A stretch of DNA of 8,264 nt from an uncultured bacterium (GCA_937950065.1 CALFEN010000095.1:1-8264), one strand, 5' to 3'; shown: positions 1-7,167, counted from the first letter of the stretch. Program-made: numbers and translations. The notes: a model not told the origin generated them from the letters alone.

Positions 1-63
1 GAACCGGCAGAATGATGAGATAAACCGGCAGAATGATGAGATAAACCAGCAGAATGATGAGAT
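1..63 (+). repeat. 21-bp tandem repeat, three copies
   Basis: Three consecutive 21-bp units (core ccggcagaatgatgagat, with cca in the third) are nearly identical and probably continue left of the window. The 21-bp period equals seven codons, so copy number can change without breaking the reading frame. Confidence 0.9.
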
Positions 64-186
64 GGTAAACCAACAGCACAAAGTTGATGACCTGCATATA
101 GAGCAGACGTTACACCTCCTTCAAAAGAATGAGATAGTGCAGAAGCTCCTTCAACACCACCAACATACGACAGTAGAACTGCATAA
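1..186 (+). CDS. 3' end of a low-complexity repeat protein (partial)
   Basis: Only the last 61 codons are present; the gene begins left of the window. Read with TGA as Gly, the fragment starts with three copies of a 7-residue unit (PAEGGD plus Lys), each containing a tga-tga Gly pair, followed by a Pro/Ser/Thr/Ala-rich tail ending in SRTA and TAA at 184-186. Frame 1 was preferred because its third positions are almost all A or T, as in the other genes, the repeat copies differ by a synonymous change (ccg/cca), and the stop lies 7 bases before a strong terminator. No known domain is visible. The acidic, Gly/Pro-rich tail could be a disordered C-terminus or linker. Function unknown. Confidence 0.65.
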
Positions 187-193
187 AATAAAG

Positions 194-221
194 AACCTAC
201 TTATTATAGTAGGTTTTTTTT
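194..221 (+). terminator. Rho-independent terminator after the 5' partial gene
   Basis: AACCTACT (194-201) pairs perfectly with AGTAGGTT (208-215) over 8 bp, with a 6-base loop, and runs into an eight-T tract (214-221). It begins 7 bases after the TAA at 186 and separates the upstream gene from the hxsD promoter. Confidence 0.9.
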
Positions 222-245
222 ATCCATAAAAGAGATAATAACAAC

Positions 246-273
246 TTGAAATTTATTTATTTTTTTATATAAT
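246..273 (+). promoter_or_regulatory. Promoter of the hxsD-hxsB operon
   Basis: A -35 box TTGAAA (246-251) and a perfect -10 box TATAAT (268-273) are separated by 16 bp. The start of transcription should be near 280, leaving an A/T-rich leader of about 25 nt with no Shine-Dalgarno motif before the ATG at 305. Confidence 0.75.
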
Positions 274-304
274 AGTCAGATATTTTATTTAATTAAGATA
301 AATA

Positions 305-796
305 ATGCAGGATTTTATAAAGAAATTGGAAAAAAATGAATTTCAGGTAGAAATGTTGGTAGACGGGAAAATATTTGATGAAGATGTAATACTAAAAGCA
401 GCTTATGAATTAGTAAATGATGTATATATGTTTTTTAAAACTCAATGAAACGATGTTATTGTGCAATTTAAGTTAAAAAATGATAAAAAAAATTTAGAAG
501 ATATTGTAAATTCTTTTGGGGAAGAATTGGTATATCATAGGTTGAGGAAGGATATAGACAAAAAAACATGATCTGTAAGAAAGAAAATAGTAGAAACTGC
601 TTTGTGATATGGTCTTACTCTAGAAGAGATTAAAGAGGATATATACAATTTTTCAACTCCTTACGAAGATGAACAATCAGCATCTGAAGCTTCTGAAAGA
701 AACGTAGAAGACATTATTGCAGATATAGAAAATGATCCTGAATTTGCAGACGATAAGGACGAAATTATAAATATACTAAAGGAAATTAAATCATAA
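305..796 (+). CDS. hxsD: HxsD-like protein of a His-Xaa-Ser maturation system
   Basis: 163 residues with TGA as Gly (for example codons 48, 89 and 101). Residues 15-105 match the remembered pattern of the HxsD family: a beta segment, an AAYE helix near 32-35, a strand VIVQFKLK near 51-58, and the signature block EELVYHRLRKDID (73-85) then SVRKKIVETAL (90-100), corresponding to the family's 'neLldqrlR...iR..I...A' core. HxsD is a small protein of unknown biochemical role encoded with the radical SAM enzymes HxsB and HxsC that are predicted to modify the repeat protein HxsA. Residues 110-163 form an acidic helical extension that seems longer than usual. The stop lies 22 bases before hxsB, so the two genes form an operon. 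The family call rests on pattern memory, not on a search. Confidence 0.72.
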
Positions 797-818
797 ATCT
801 TTATTTATAATAAAAAAG

Positions 819-2300
819 ATGGAATTATTTAAATTAAAAAATAAAAATATTTTACCTTTTAGATTCAAAAAGCTCAAAAGTTGAAAAATGTTTTTATCAA
901 ATGATTTTGGTAAGCGGCTACTTTTAGATGAAGAATATTTTAGAGCCTTTATAGAAGATGGAGAACTTCCTTTGGAATTAAAGGATTTATTAATTGCAAA
1001 ATATTTTTTGTTGCCTGATGGTGTAGAAATCAATAAAGAAATTATTAGAGGTTTTGGATACAAATGGCTTGTGAGAAATTCTTACCTGATAAAATGACCT
1101 TCATTACATATTATAGTTGTTACTCTCTATTGTAATCACGCTTGTAAATATTGTCATGCTAGTGCAAAAACAAACAATCCTGATAAATATCATATGACTC
1201 AAGAAATTGCTAAAAAAACAGTAGATGTGATATTCCAGACAACAAACGGAGATATAGGCATAGAATTTCAGTGAGGAGAACCTTTGGCAAATTGGCCTGT
1301 AGTAAAATATATAATAGAATATGCAAGGGAAAAGAATAAAGAATATGATCTTAAATTAAATTTTTCTATAGTTACAAATTTATCTCTTATGGACGATGAA
1401 AAATTAGAATTTTTATTGGCAGAGGATATTTCTATTTGTACATCATTGGACTGACCAAAAGCTCTACACGATGAAAATAGGAAATTTGTGTGATGAAAAA
1501 GCGGTTTTGATTTGGTAGAATTTTGGATCAGGAAGATAAATAATATATACAGAGAAAGAAGTTTCCAAAAAATTGTTTGAGCTGTAGCTACAGCTACCAG
1601 AGATTCATTTAATTATACAAAAGAGATTGTTGATACATATATTGATTTGTGATTTGAAAATATTTTTATGAGACCTCTGAATCCTTTTGGTATAGCTCTC
1701 AAATTGTGGGATAAAATATGATATACTTCACAGGAATATATAGATTTTTACAACGATATGCTCAACTATATCAGACAGAAAGTATCAGAATGAACAAGAT
1801 TTTATGAGACATATGAAAGGATATGTAAATGAAATCTAGATGGTTTTGAAAAATTTAATTTTATGGAAGAAAGAAGTCCTTGCGGAGCCGTGCTCGGTCA
1901 GGTAGCTTACAATTGGGATGGAAAGATATACACTTGTGATGAGGGAAGGATGTTTGGAACAATGTGAGACGATAATTTCAAAGTCGGAGATATAGACCTT
2001 GATAAACCGGCTGATCAGATATATAAGGAGATGATCTTAAATAAAACTACAAATATATTGGCAAACGCCACAACTATTGATTATCTGCCATGATATGAGA
2101 CAAATCCTTTGAGTAATTATATATGAGTATGTCCTATTTATAGTTATGGACAAAGTTGAAATATTGTAAGCAAATATAAAAAAGAACAAAGGTTTAGACA
2201 ACAGGAAGCTACCTTTGATAAAATTTTTGATGATTTTTTGGAAGATTCCAAACAGGCAGCTGAAATACAGGATTCAGAAAAAACAATATCTGAAAAATAA
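819..2300 (+). CDS. hxsB: Radical SAM maturase, HxsB-like
   Basis: 493 residues with about 20 in-frame TGA codons read as Gly. The N-terminal region (1-95) has the LPFRF start and a 'LSNDFGK.LLLDEEYF' segment typical of HxsB. The radical SAM core carries the iron-sulfur motif CxxxCxxC at C105, C109 and C112 (CNHACKYC), the SAM-binding GGEP at 152-155 and LDGP at 210-213 with H217. The C-terminal part has C355 (SPCGAVLGQ), C373 (YTCDEGRMFG) and C438 (VCPIYSYGQSGN), likely ligands of auxiliary iron-sulfur clusters. HxsB proteins are predicted to modify a repeat-containing peptide using 5'-deoxyadenosyl radical chemistry. It lies 22 bases downstream of hxsD. Neither HxsA (substrate) nor HxsC (second rSAM enzyme) is in the window. 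Codon 33 is CGG at a position where Trp would fit. ATG 819 was chosen over ATG 888, which would drop the conserved N-terminus. Confidence 0.87.
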
Positions 2301-2306
2301 AAATGT

Positions 2307-2810
2307 TTATTGCTTCTTTGGAGCAAAGAAATCGTTGATATGTTGGATAGTTATTTCTCACGATATTAATTGTTCAGTAGATACTTCAAAAGTTTTTCAT
2401 CTAAAATCTAGATAAAACATTTTTTCATCTTCATCATAAGATATATTATCTAACTTCATAATAGGTAATATATTTTTTTTGGTATTTATATCATAAACTC
2501 ACCAATTACCTATTTCTCCAACTTTAAACAATCATTCTCACATATACTCTAGACTATGGAATTTTCATAAAGGGATAATAAATTTTTGTGTTTGAGTATC
2601 TACTACTCAAACATAAGATCCTTTGTATGCAATACTTACTGTATCTGTGAGACTCTGCAGTCTATCTAATCATAAAATTTCTAATAACTGCTCTTGTTTT
2701 GTCTTTTTTTCAGCGCCACATCTATAAGTGTCTCATCACTTAAAGATTGTTTCGGGCAGCTGTCTTGCTGTACTATTAGTTTTACTTGCTTGTCTTGCTG
2801 TATTAGACAT
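2307..2810 (-). CDS. Small WG-repeat (KWG) protein
   Basis: 167 residues, cytoplasmic by the absence of a signal peptide or membrane segment. Two WG-type beta repeats are visible: residues 64-87 (GSYVGVVDTQTQKFIIP) and 101-123 (GNWGVYDINTKKNILP), followed by a degenerate third near 129-149. WG repeats form beta-propeller-like or solenoid surfaces, usually for protein binding; no partner can be named. The N-terminus is polar, with TARQ at residues 4-7 and 14-17 from a 30-bp DNA repeat. In-frame TGA codons (tca on the plus strand) are Gly. The start at 2810 lies about 25 nt downstream of a strong promoter. The gene converges on hxsB, with only 6 bases between the stops. Confidence 0.78.
2761..2802. 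repeat. Short direct repeat inside the WG-protein gene
   Basis: The 12-mer tgtcttgctgta occurs at 2761-2772 and, matching in 11 or more bases, at 2791-2802, exactly 30 bp (10 codons) apart. It encodes the duplicated TARQ motif and looks like a small in-frame duplication. Confidence 0.6.
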
Positions 2811-2839
2811 TTTTTATTTTTATTATTTAAAGATAAATT

Positions 2840-2868
2840 ATTATATCCAAGATTTTTGCCAAAATCAA
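2840..2868 (-). promoter_or_regulatory. Promoter of the WG-repeat gene
   Basis: On the minus strand, TTGATT (2868-2863) is followed by a 17-bp spacer and a perfect TATAAT (2845-2840). Transcription should start near 2833, giving a leader of about 23 nt. The rest of the 2811-3002 gap is A/T-rich with no open frame. Confidence 0.78.
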
Positions 2869-2958
2869 GGGTTTATTTAAGATTTTTGTCGCAACGTGAT
2901 TTGTACTTGCAACGCAATATGTATTTATTTAGAGCATTTTCAAAATAAATACTGGAAA

Positions 2959-3009
2959 TAGATAATAAAAAAGACACAATATGGGTCGCAACCGGACTTA
3001 TATTATCTA
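2959..3009 (-). terminator. Possible terminator of the metallophosphoesterase gene
   Basis: Just after the minus-strand TAA (3005-3003) is a dyad: AATAT...ATATT enclosing GGT-TGCG-ACC, followed by a tcttttttatt tract. In addition TAGATAATA and TATTATCTA (2959-2967 and 3001-3009) are perfect complements. The inner stem is asymmetric, so this is a weaker terminator candidate than the others in the window. Confidence 0.4.
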
Positions 3010-4099
3010 CCTGACAGATGGAACAGTACAATCTCTGAATCGCTGCCCAGCCTCATAGGTGGTCACCAGGTTCAAGCTCCAGAACTTACGTATAGATACA
3101 TTCATCATATATTATAAAGTCAGTATATATATTTAAATCATAATCTTACAAAAAGATTAAAAGGGAAAACCTGCCCATTGTGGGTATGTCAGGCAAGCTG
3201 TAAATCTATTCAGTATTTTTGGGATACTGCAGGTCAGATTGGTTCGTGCAAGACCAATATAGAAGGTAAATTTGAGTCTATTTTTATATTTTTCAGTAAG
3301 TCGTTTAATTTATCCTGACTGGATTTGTTGTCTATTGATTCTAGATCCTGCAGTCATATTATTTGTAGCCCGCTAAAATTGAGAGTTTGGTTTTCAAGGA
3401 TATTGAGATTGGCTCATTTTAATATCTTATTTACTCTCTCTTTACCAAAATACCTTTCGTGGTTGCCATACGTGAATATGACAGGGGCTTTGATATCTTT
3501 TAGGCTGCTAAAATCTTCATCTGAAAAATGTCATATATGTACAAGATCTCCGTTTATTATTACGAGATCTCCAGATAATTCATTTACTTTATTTATTATT
3601 TTTTTTAGATAGCTGATACTATTTATAGTATCTATATGTATATCCGAAAGATAAACTATTTTAATATTGTTTTTTAGCTTTGAGAGGCTAAGATTTATAT
3701 TTCTGACTCTGATAAAATCAGCGTTTATGATAGCGTATATACATACAAGTATTATGACTATTATGACAACAATACCAACCTTTGGGGTAAGTAGATTATA
3801 ATTAAAGAATTTTCTAGAAATAAGATTTGATAAATCAAAAATTAGAAATCAAACTATTGCTACTCCTATACTACCAAGCCATATAAATGCAATCAAAAAA
3901 AACGTTTTGGAAAAAAAATTATTAAAACAATTAATAGAAAGGCAGCTAACGGAAAAAATATAAAAAGGAAGATTGATATAATCAATGAAATCGCAATATT
4001 TTTGTGTCACCAAAAACTAGATATTCTAGATACTATATAAAAACAACAAAAAAAATAAATTCATATGCTGAGAAGAGATATCAGACTTTTTATAATCAT
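3003..4099 (-). CDS. Membrane metallophosphoesterase (YkuE/YaeI-like), apparent frameshift
   Basis: Joining two frames across a T-run slip gives a 365-residue protein. Residues 1-125 contain about four hydrophobic membrane segments (near 4-24, 36-63, 66-90 and 106-124). The calcineurin-like domain (about 146-361) has all metal-site motifs: SDIH (D153, H155), NGD (D185), GNHE (N213, H214), LHEP (H285) and GHTH (H305, H307), then a C-terminal SSGAGTWGPPMRLGSDSEI block typical of this family. Such enzymes cleave phosphoesters with two metal ions; some act on lipid substrates, but the substrate here is unknown. ATG 4099 opens the first frame, which hits TAG at 3868-3866; the catalytic part is in another frame. 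One extra base in the A8 run at 3895-3902 (or at 3911-3918) restores one open frame. A GTG at 4010 could start the second frame alone, but it gives an unconvincing N-terminus. Either a sequencing error or a real inactivation or slippage site. Confidence 0.8.
3895..3918 (-). other. Frameshift site: two A8 runs in the phosphoesterase gene
   Basis: Eight-base A tracts lie at 3895-3902 and 3911-3918 (T8 on the coding strand). The upstream frame (FIFFPLAAFLLIVLIIFFPKR) and the downstream frame (FFLIAFIWLGSIG) both look like genuine membrane helix and must switch here. A run of nine in either place, or of six or seven bases with the right phase, would join them. Confidence 0.6.
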
Positions 4100-4215
4100 T
4101 ATTTCTATTTATAAAAATAAATTTGGACTTTTATCAAAAGATATAATTAGTAAGTTTATACAGATTATCAATCTTCTTCACAGCGAGCAAGGATAGTAAA
4201 TATAAGTTCAACGGT

Positions 4216-4243
4216 ATTATATATATCTTTTTTTGTTTTTCAA
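4216..4243 (-). promoter_or_regulatory. Promoter of the metallophosphoesterase gene
   Basis: On the minus strand, TTGAAA (4243-4238) is followed by a 16-bp spacer and a perfect TATAAT (4221-4216). This predicts a leader of about 110 nt before ATG 4099, which is longer than that of the other genes here; I see no riboswitch-like fold in it. Confidence 0.65.
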
Positions 4244-4279
4244 TATCTTGCAATATTTTTTTGTTTTGTTAAATTTGTT

Positions 4280-4318
4280 TTTTATTATAGATCTCTTATA
4301 AAAAAATCTATAATAAAA
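4280..4318. promoter_or_regulatory. 13-bp perfect inverted repeat upstream of the response regulator
   Basis: TTTTATTATAGAT (4280-4292) and ATCTATAATAAAA (4306-4318) are perfect complements with a 13-nt gap. The right arm ends 2 bases before the -35 box at 4321. There is no T tract after either arm, so a terminator is unlikely; a dyad operator for a dimeric regulator is more plausible. It lies in the divergent 4100-4392 intergenic region, which is otherwise T-rich and holds the two opposite promoters. Confidence 0.55.
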
Positions 4319-4320
4319 TG

Positions 4321-4349
4321 TTGACAAAAAAATATGTTTTGATTATAAT
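4321..4349 (+). promoter_or_regulatory. Consensus promoter of the response-regulator gene
   Basis: Perfect TTGACA (4321-4326), 17-bp spacer and perfect TATAAT (4344-4349). This is an ideal primary-sigma-factor promoter, suggesting strong expression unless the adjacent dyad restrains it. Confidence 0.88.
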
Positions 4350-4392
4350 TTATTCATAAAAATTTTTTTATAAACATTAATAGAAGATAGAA

Positions 4393-4788
4393 ATGTTGGA
4401 GCAAACAGTAGAAAAAAAATATAAAATCCTAATAGTAGATGATGAAGAAATGTTGAATAATATGTATGAATTCAAATTTCAACAAGAATGATTTGACGTA
4501 GAAGTAGCCAAAGACTGAATAGAAGCTTACGCATCTATTCATGGGTTCCAGCCGGATATAGTTTTATTGGATATAATGATGCCAAATATGGACTGATTCG
4601 AAACTCTTAAACTTTTTAAACAAGAACCTTTTTTAAATTCAAAAGTTATTGTATTGTCGAATTTAAGCGATCCAAAATATATACAGTTAGCTAGAGATAT
4701 GTGAGCGGATGATTTTATAGTAAAAGCAAATTCAAAGCCTCAAGATATTGTGGATAGAGTAAAAATACTCCTAACAGTAAGAAATTAA
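4393..4788 (+). CDS. Stand-alone response regulator receiver domain
   Basis: 131 residues forming a complete CheY-like fold and nothing else, so a single-domain regulator without a DNA-binding output. Visible residues: acidic pocket D16-D17 in ILIVDDEE, phosphoacceptor D60 in VLLDIMMPNMDGF, switch Ser89 in VIVLSNLS, F108 as the aromatic switch, and the conserved K111 in DDFIVKA. The conserved DG after MPNM is encoded gac-tga, direct proof that TGA is Gly here. Such proteins relay a phosphate from a histidine kinase or switch a partner protein by binding. No kinase is adjacent, so its partner is unknown. It forms a single-gene unit between a consensus promoter and a terminator. Confidence 0.93.
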
Positions 4789-4808
4789 ATTTATATTAGA
4801 AAATATTT

Positions 4809-4836
4809 AAAAATATGGCATAAAACCATATTTTTT
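4809..4836 (+). terminator. Terminator after the response regulator
   Basis: AAAAATATGG (4809-4818) pairs perfectly with CCATATTTTT (4826-4835), with a 7-base loop, and ends in a T6 tract. The A tract and T tract make it potentially active in both directions. Confidence 0.85.
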
Positions 4837-4863
4837 CGTTTAAAAAATTTTAATAGTCTTTTT

Positions 4864-4891
4864 TTGACATTTAACGAAGAATGATTATAAT
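4864..4891 (+). promoter_or_regulatory. Promoter of the ankyrin-type gene
   Basis: Perfect TTGACA (4864-4869) and perfect TATAAT (4886-4891) with a 16-bp spacer; predicted leader about 27 nt, A/T only near the start codon. Confidence 0.85.
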
Positions 4892-4924
4892 TATATCAAT
4901 GTTTTAATTTTTAAATAAAAAAAA

Positions 4925-5776
4925 ATGCAAACTCCTGAAACAAACATTCCTGATCGTTCATTGGACACTTTAGACTCTACTACTTGAGCGACTCCGGAGA
5001 CAAAAAAATGACAAACATTTGATCCTGAAAAGAGTAGGGGAATGGTAGATATGCTCAAAATTAATGAATTTATATCTGAATTGGAAGAAGCTGCTGGTCA
5101 AGAGCAAGACCAATCAAAAGAAGAAAAAGATAAAGATTATAAAAACGCTTCTGAAAAAAGAAGTGCTGATTTAAAGAAATTTGCTGATGCTATCAAAGAA
5201 ACTAGAGACATAAATACAAAAGTGGAATGAACTTGATGAGGAAATATATTATCATATCTTATAAATCAATCTCCAAATTTTGATTATTTATTGGACAAGG
5301 CATTGCAAATGTCAAGTTTAGATATAAACGAATCGGATTCTGTATGAGAAACTCCTCTTACTCAATGTATTCATACTTCAGGATTTGAAACAGCTACAGC
5401 AGACATAGATATTCCTACTATGGAGAAACTATTGAAACACAAAAATATTAATGTAAATATTAAAAATAAAAATTGAGAGACAGCGTTAACAAAAATAATA
5501 AGTTTTTTGACAAATGACAATGTATGATGAGCAGAAGATACGAGAGAACAATGTTTGGAGGCAATGGAAATGATAGTATCTCATTCAACTATTGATAGAG
5601 AGGCAGCAAAAGAATATGATATGTTAGCAGTAGCATCTGACAGGAACCCTCAAAATAAAGAATATATAAAAAGAGCTATGAAAATTTTGAGTGATAAACT
5701 CTGTGTAGCTCCACAACCAAATTTGGAGCCTAAACAGGGTTCTGGTGTTGGCGACGAATCTGATAATAATAAATAA
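4925..5776 (+). CDS. Ankyrin-repeat-like cytoplasmic protein
   Basis: 283 residues, no signal peptide or membrane helix. Residues 1-40 are Thr/Pro-rich and probably disordered; 45-100 form a charged helical segment (SELEEAAGQEQ... to KETRDINTK) that may be coiled coil; 102-106 is a Gly linker. From about 107 the sequence has an ankyrin pattern: FDYLLDKALQMSSLDINESD, then GETPLTQCIHTSG (141-153), EKLLKHKNINVNIKNKNGET (167-186) and GETALTKIISFL (184-195), with a weaker unit to about 255. The 'GxTPLxxA...LLxxxxInvN...GxTAL' spacing is typical of ankyrin repeats, which bind proteins. The C-terminus is polar. Partners cannot be inferred. It is a single-gene transcription unit. ATG 4925 was chosen because it follows the promoter directly; ATG 5042 would lose in-frame coding sequence. 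Confidence 0.8.
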
Positions 5777-5801
5777 GTTTTAGTATTATATTTTGATAAA
5801 T

Positions 5802-5837
5802 AAAAGATATGAAAGCTTAAATTCTTTCGTATTTTTT
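5802..5837 (+). terminator. Terminator after the ankyrin-type gene
   Basis: The stem is centred on GAAAG (5811-5815) and CTTTC (5824-5828) with an 8-base loop, extended through two G-T wobbles and A-T pairs to 5802/5837, ending in a T6 tract. It begins 26 bases after the stop. Confidence 0.8.
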
Positions 5838-5844
5838 ATTTATA

Positions 5845-5911
5845 TTTTATATTTGTAATAATTTTGTATAATTTTGTGAAATTTTACAAAAAATTGTCTG
5901 TTTTATATTTT
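5845..5911 (+). promoter_or_regulatory. Promoter region of the EF-hand repeat protein gene
   Basis: Two candidates: a perfect TATAAT at 5867-5872 without a convincing -35 box, and TTTACA (5883-5888) with a 17-bp spacer to TATTTT (5906-5911). The region is almost pure A/T, so the choice is uncertain. Confidence 0.45.
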
Positions 5912-5917
5912 ACAAAA
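5881..5917. repeat. Direct repeat ATTTTACAAAA in the promoter region
   Basis: The 11-mer attttacaaaa occurs at 5881-5891 and 5907-5917, starts 26 bp apart. It overlaps the candidate -35 and -10 boxes and could be a paired regulator site, although A/T-rich composition raises the chance of coincidence. Confidence 0.4.
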
Positions 5918-5944
5918 GTTTTTATCTAATAAAAAGTATATAAA

Positions 5945-7069
5945 ATGAAAAAAACATTATTAATTATTTTATCGTTAATAGGTTTGGGATTAACCTTTGC
6001 GTTTGCAGACGATGCAACAGTAACTACTTGAGATAGTGCAGATACAACTACAGTAGAAGCTACAGCAACAACTTGAGATTCTACTACCTATGATGATGCA
6101 GATGGAAATCATGATGGTAAAGTAGATGATTTTGAAAATTGTTTGTTTGTAGAAAAGAAAACCAAAAGAGAATGTGCAAAATATCTTTCTTGAATGGCTT
6201 TTAGCGGTGTATCATTTGGATCATGAGTAAGATCTCATTTTGGATCTTGAATGATGTTTAGTGGAGTAAGGATGTGATCATGAGAATTTTTCTCTGGAGA
6301 CAGACGTCACTTTGGATCTGGTACGATGTTTAGTGGAAATACAATGGGTACATGAATGAGACAAAATCTTGGATCAGGAATGCAGATGTTTAGCGGAGCA
6401 AGACAAAATATCAAAAACGATAGACAGGAGATTTGGTCAAATTGGGCAGAATTCCATTCAAATTGGTGATTTATAGGACAATACCTAAAATCAGATATTA
6501 CCAGCGGTGAAAAGGCTGAAGTAAAAAATTTGATAGATACACACGCAAAAGAAGTTAGAGAATTGGTAAAAGCTGAAAGAGAAAAGATAAAAGCAGCTAC
6601 ATGATCTCTAGATTTGTCAGGATATACTAGTGAATTAGAAGAAAGCATCAAGGCACTTCAATCTGAATACGTAGAAAAATTGTTACCTTATATTGACCCT
6701 GCAAAACAAGAAGAATTTAAACAGTTTATAGAAGCTAGAGCTGCTACAGTTCAGGAAAATACAGAGTACAGAAAAGATATATTAAAAAATACTAAAAAAG
6801 TTTACAAATATTTATCTGAAAAAATCAGAACCAATTTTTTGGAAAAAGTATCAAAATTATCTGACGAACAGCTTCAAAAAATAATAGATAAAGCTGATAA
6901 AATGATTGCTTCAACACAAGAAAATAGTTCATTGTCAGACGCACAAAAAACTAAAATTATTGGTATATTGGAAGAAGTAAAATCTTTATTGCAAGATCAG
7001 TTATCTTCTGGTGAAGAGGATTCTGAACAACAATCAATACTTGATGAAGTTTCAAATACTGAAGAATAA
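5945..7069 (+). CDS. Secreted EF-hand protein with GSG-x-MFSG repeats and helical tail
   Basis: 374 residues. Residues 1-21 form a classical signal peptide (MKK, hydrophobic core, AFA before DD). A Thr/Ala/Asp-rich stretch (22-50) precedes a canonical 12-residue EF-hand loop, DGNHDGKVDDFE at 53-64, which should bind calcium; C66 and C77 flank the next segment and could form a disulfide. Residues 82-152 hold about four imperfect repeats built on GSGxMFSG (see FGSGMMFSG in two variants, some preceded by RSHF or RRHF). Residues 155-374 are charged and helical (SEYVEKLLPYIDPAKQEE and later), coiled-coil-like, with an acidic C-terminus. No membrane anchor is seen. I recognise no family. It is probably a surface or secreted structural protein; Gly and Ser within the repeats make it one possible, unproven substrate for post-translational modification. 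Many repeat glycines are TGA codons. It is a monocistronic unit. Confidence 0.85.
6188..6400 (+). repeat. Coding repeats GSGxMFSG in the secreted protein
   Basis: Residues 82-152 show repeated FGSG and MFSG elements at irregular spacing of about 18-24 residues. At DNA level, tttggatct followed by atgtttagtgga recurs (near 6239-6265 and 6311-6335) with Gly codons alternating between tga, gga and ggt, indicating repeats kept by protein-level selection after duplication. Confidence 0.7.
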
Positions 7070-7099
7070 TAGAAATTTAAAAGTATTATCTAAAAAATT

Positions 7100-7123
7100 C
7101 TCTCTTTAACGGAGAGTTTTTTT
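7100..7123 (+). terminator. Terminator after the EF-hand repeat protein gene
   Basis: CTCTC (7100-7104) pairs with GAGAG (7112-7116), extended by a T-G wobble, with a short loop and a T7 tract (7117-7123). It lies 30 bases after the stop. Confidence 0.75.
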
Positions 7124-7139
7124 ATTATAGAATTTTTGC

Positions 7140-7167
7140 TTGATTTGAGAAAAACTTTGGATATAAA
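7140..7167 (+). promoter_or_regulatory. Promoter of the NlpC/P60 gene
   Basis: TTGATT (7140-7145) and TATAAA (7162-7167) with a 16-bp spacer, about 30 nt upstream of the ATG at 7199. The leader is A/T only, with AAAG just before the start. Confidence 0.6.

Noticed and set aside
2..229. Alternative reading frame over the 5' repeat that gives a heptad, coiled-coil-like protein ending in a hydrophobic segment, open without any TGA.
   Set aside because: Its third positions are rich in G and C, unlike all other genes here, and it would run through the perfect terminator hairpin at 194-221. Frame 1 has A/T third positions and stops just before the hairpin.
888..1097. Short open frames visible with the standard code, such as those at 888-1097, 5042-5230, 5555-5776 and 6614-7069.
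   Set aside because: They are fragments of longer genes, bounded only by TGA codons that encode Gly.
2980..3263. Relatively GC-rich block with several short stems, at first taken for a structured non-coding RNA (tmRNA, RNase P RNA, SRP RNA or riboswitch).
   Set aside because: No diagnostic motifs of those RNAs are present, and read on the minus strand with TGA as Gly it is the conserved C-terminus of the metallophosphoesterase (LHEP, GHTH, SSGAGTWGPPMR).
3003..4010. Metallophosphoesterase as an unbroken gene starting at GTG 4010.
   Set aside because: Possible, but the resulting N-terminus is rich in Asn, Cys and Ser and replaces the convincing membrane helices read from ATG 4099; a homopolymer frameshift explains the data better.
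4280..4318. The dyad upstream of the response regulator as a terminator.
   Set aside because: No T tract follows either arm on either strand and no gene ends next to it.
6307..6651. Minus-strand open frame of 114 codons opposite the secreted protein gene.
   Set aside because: It is the antisense shadow of the strongly supported plus-strand gene and has no promoter or leader of its own.
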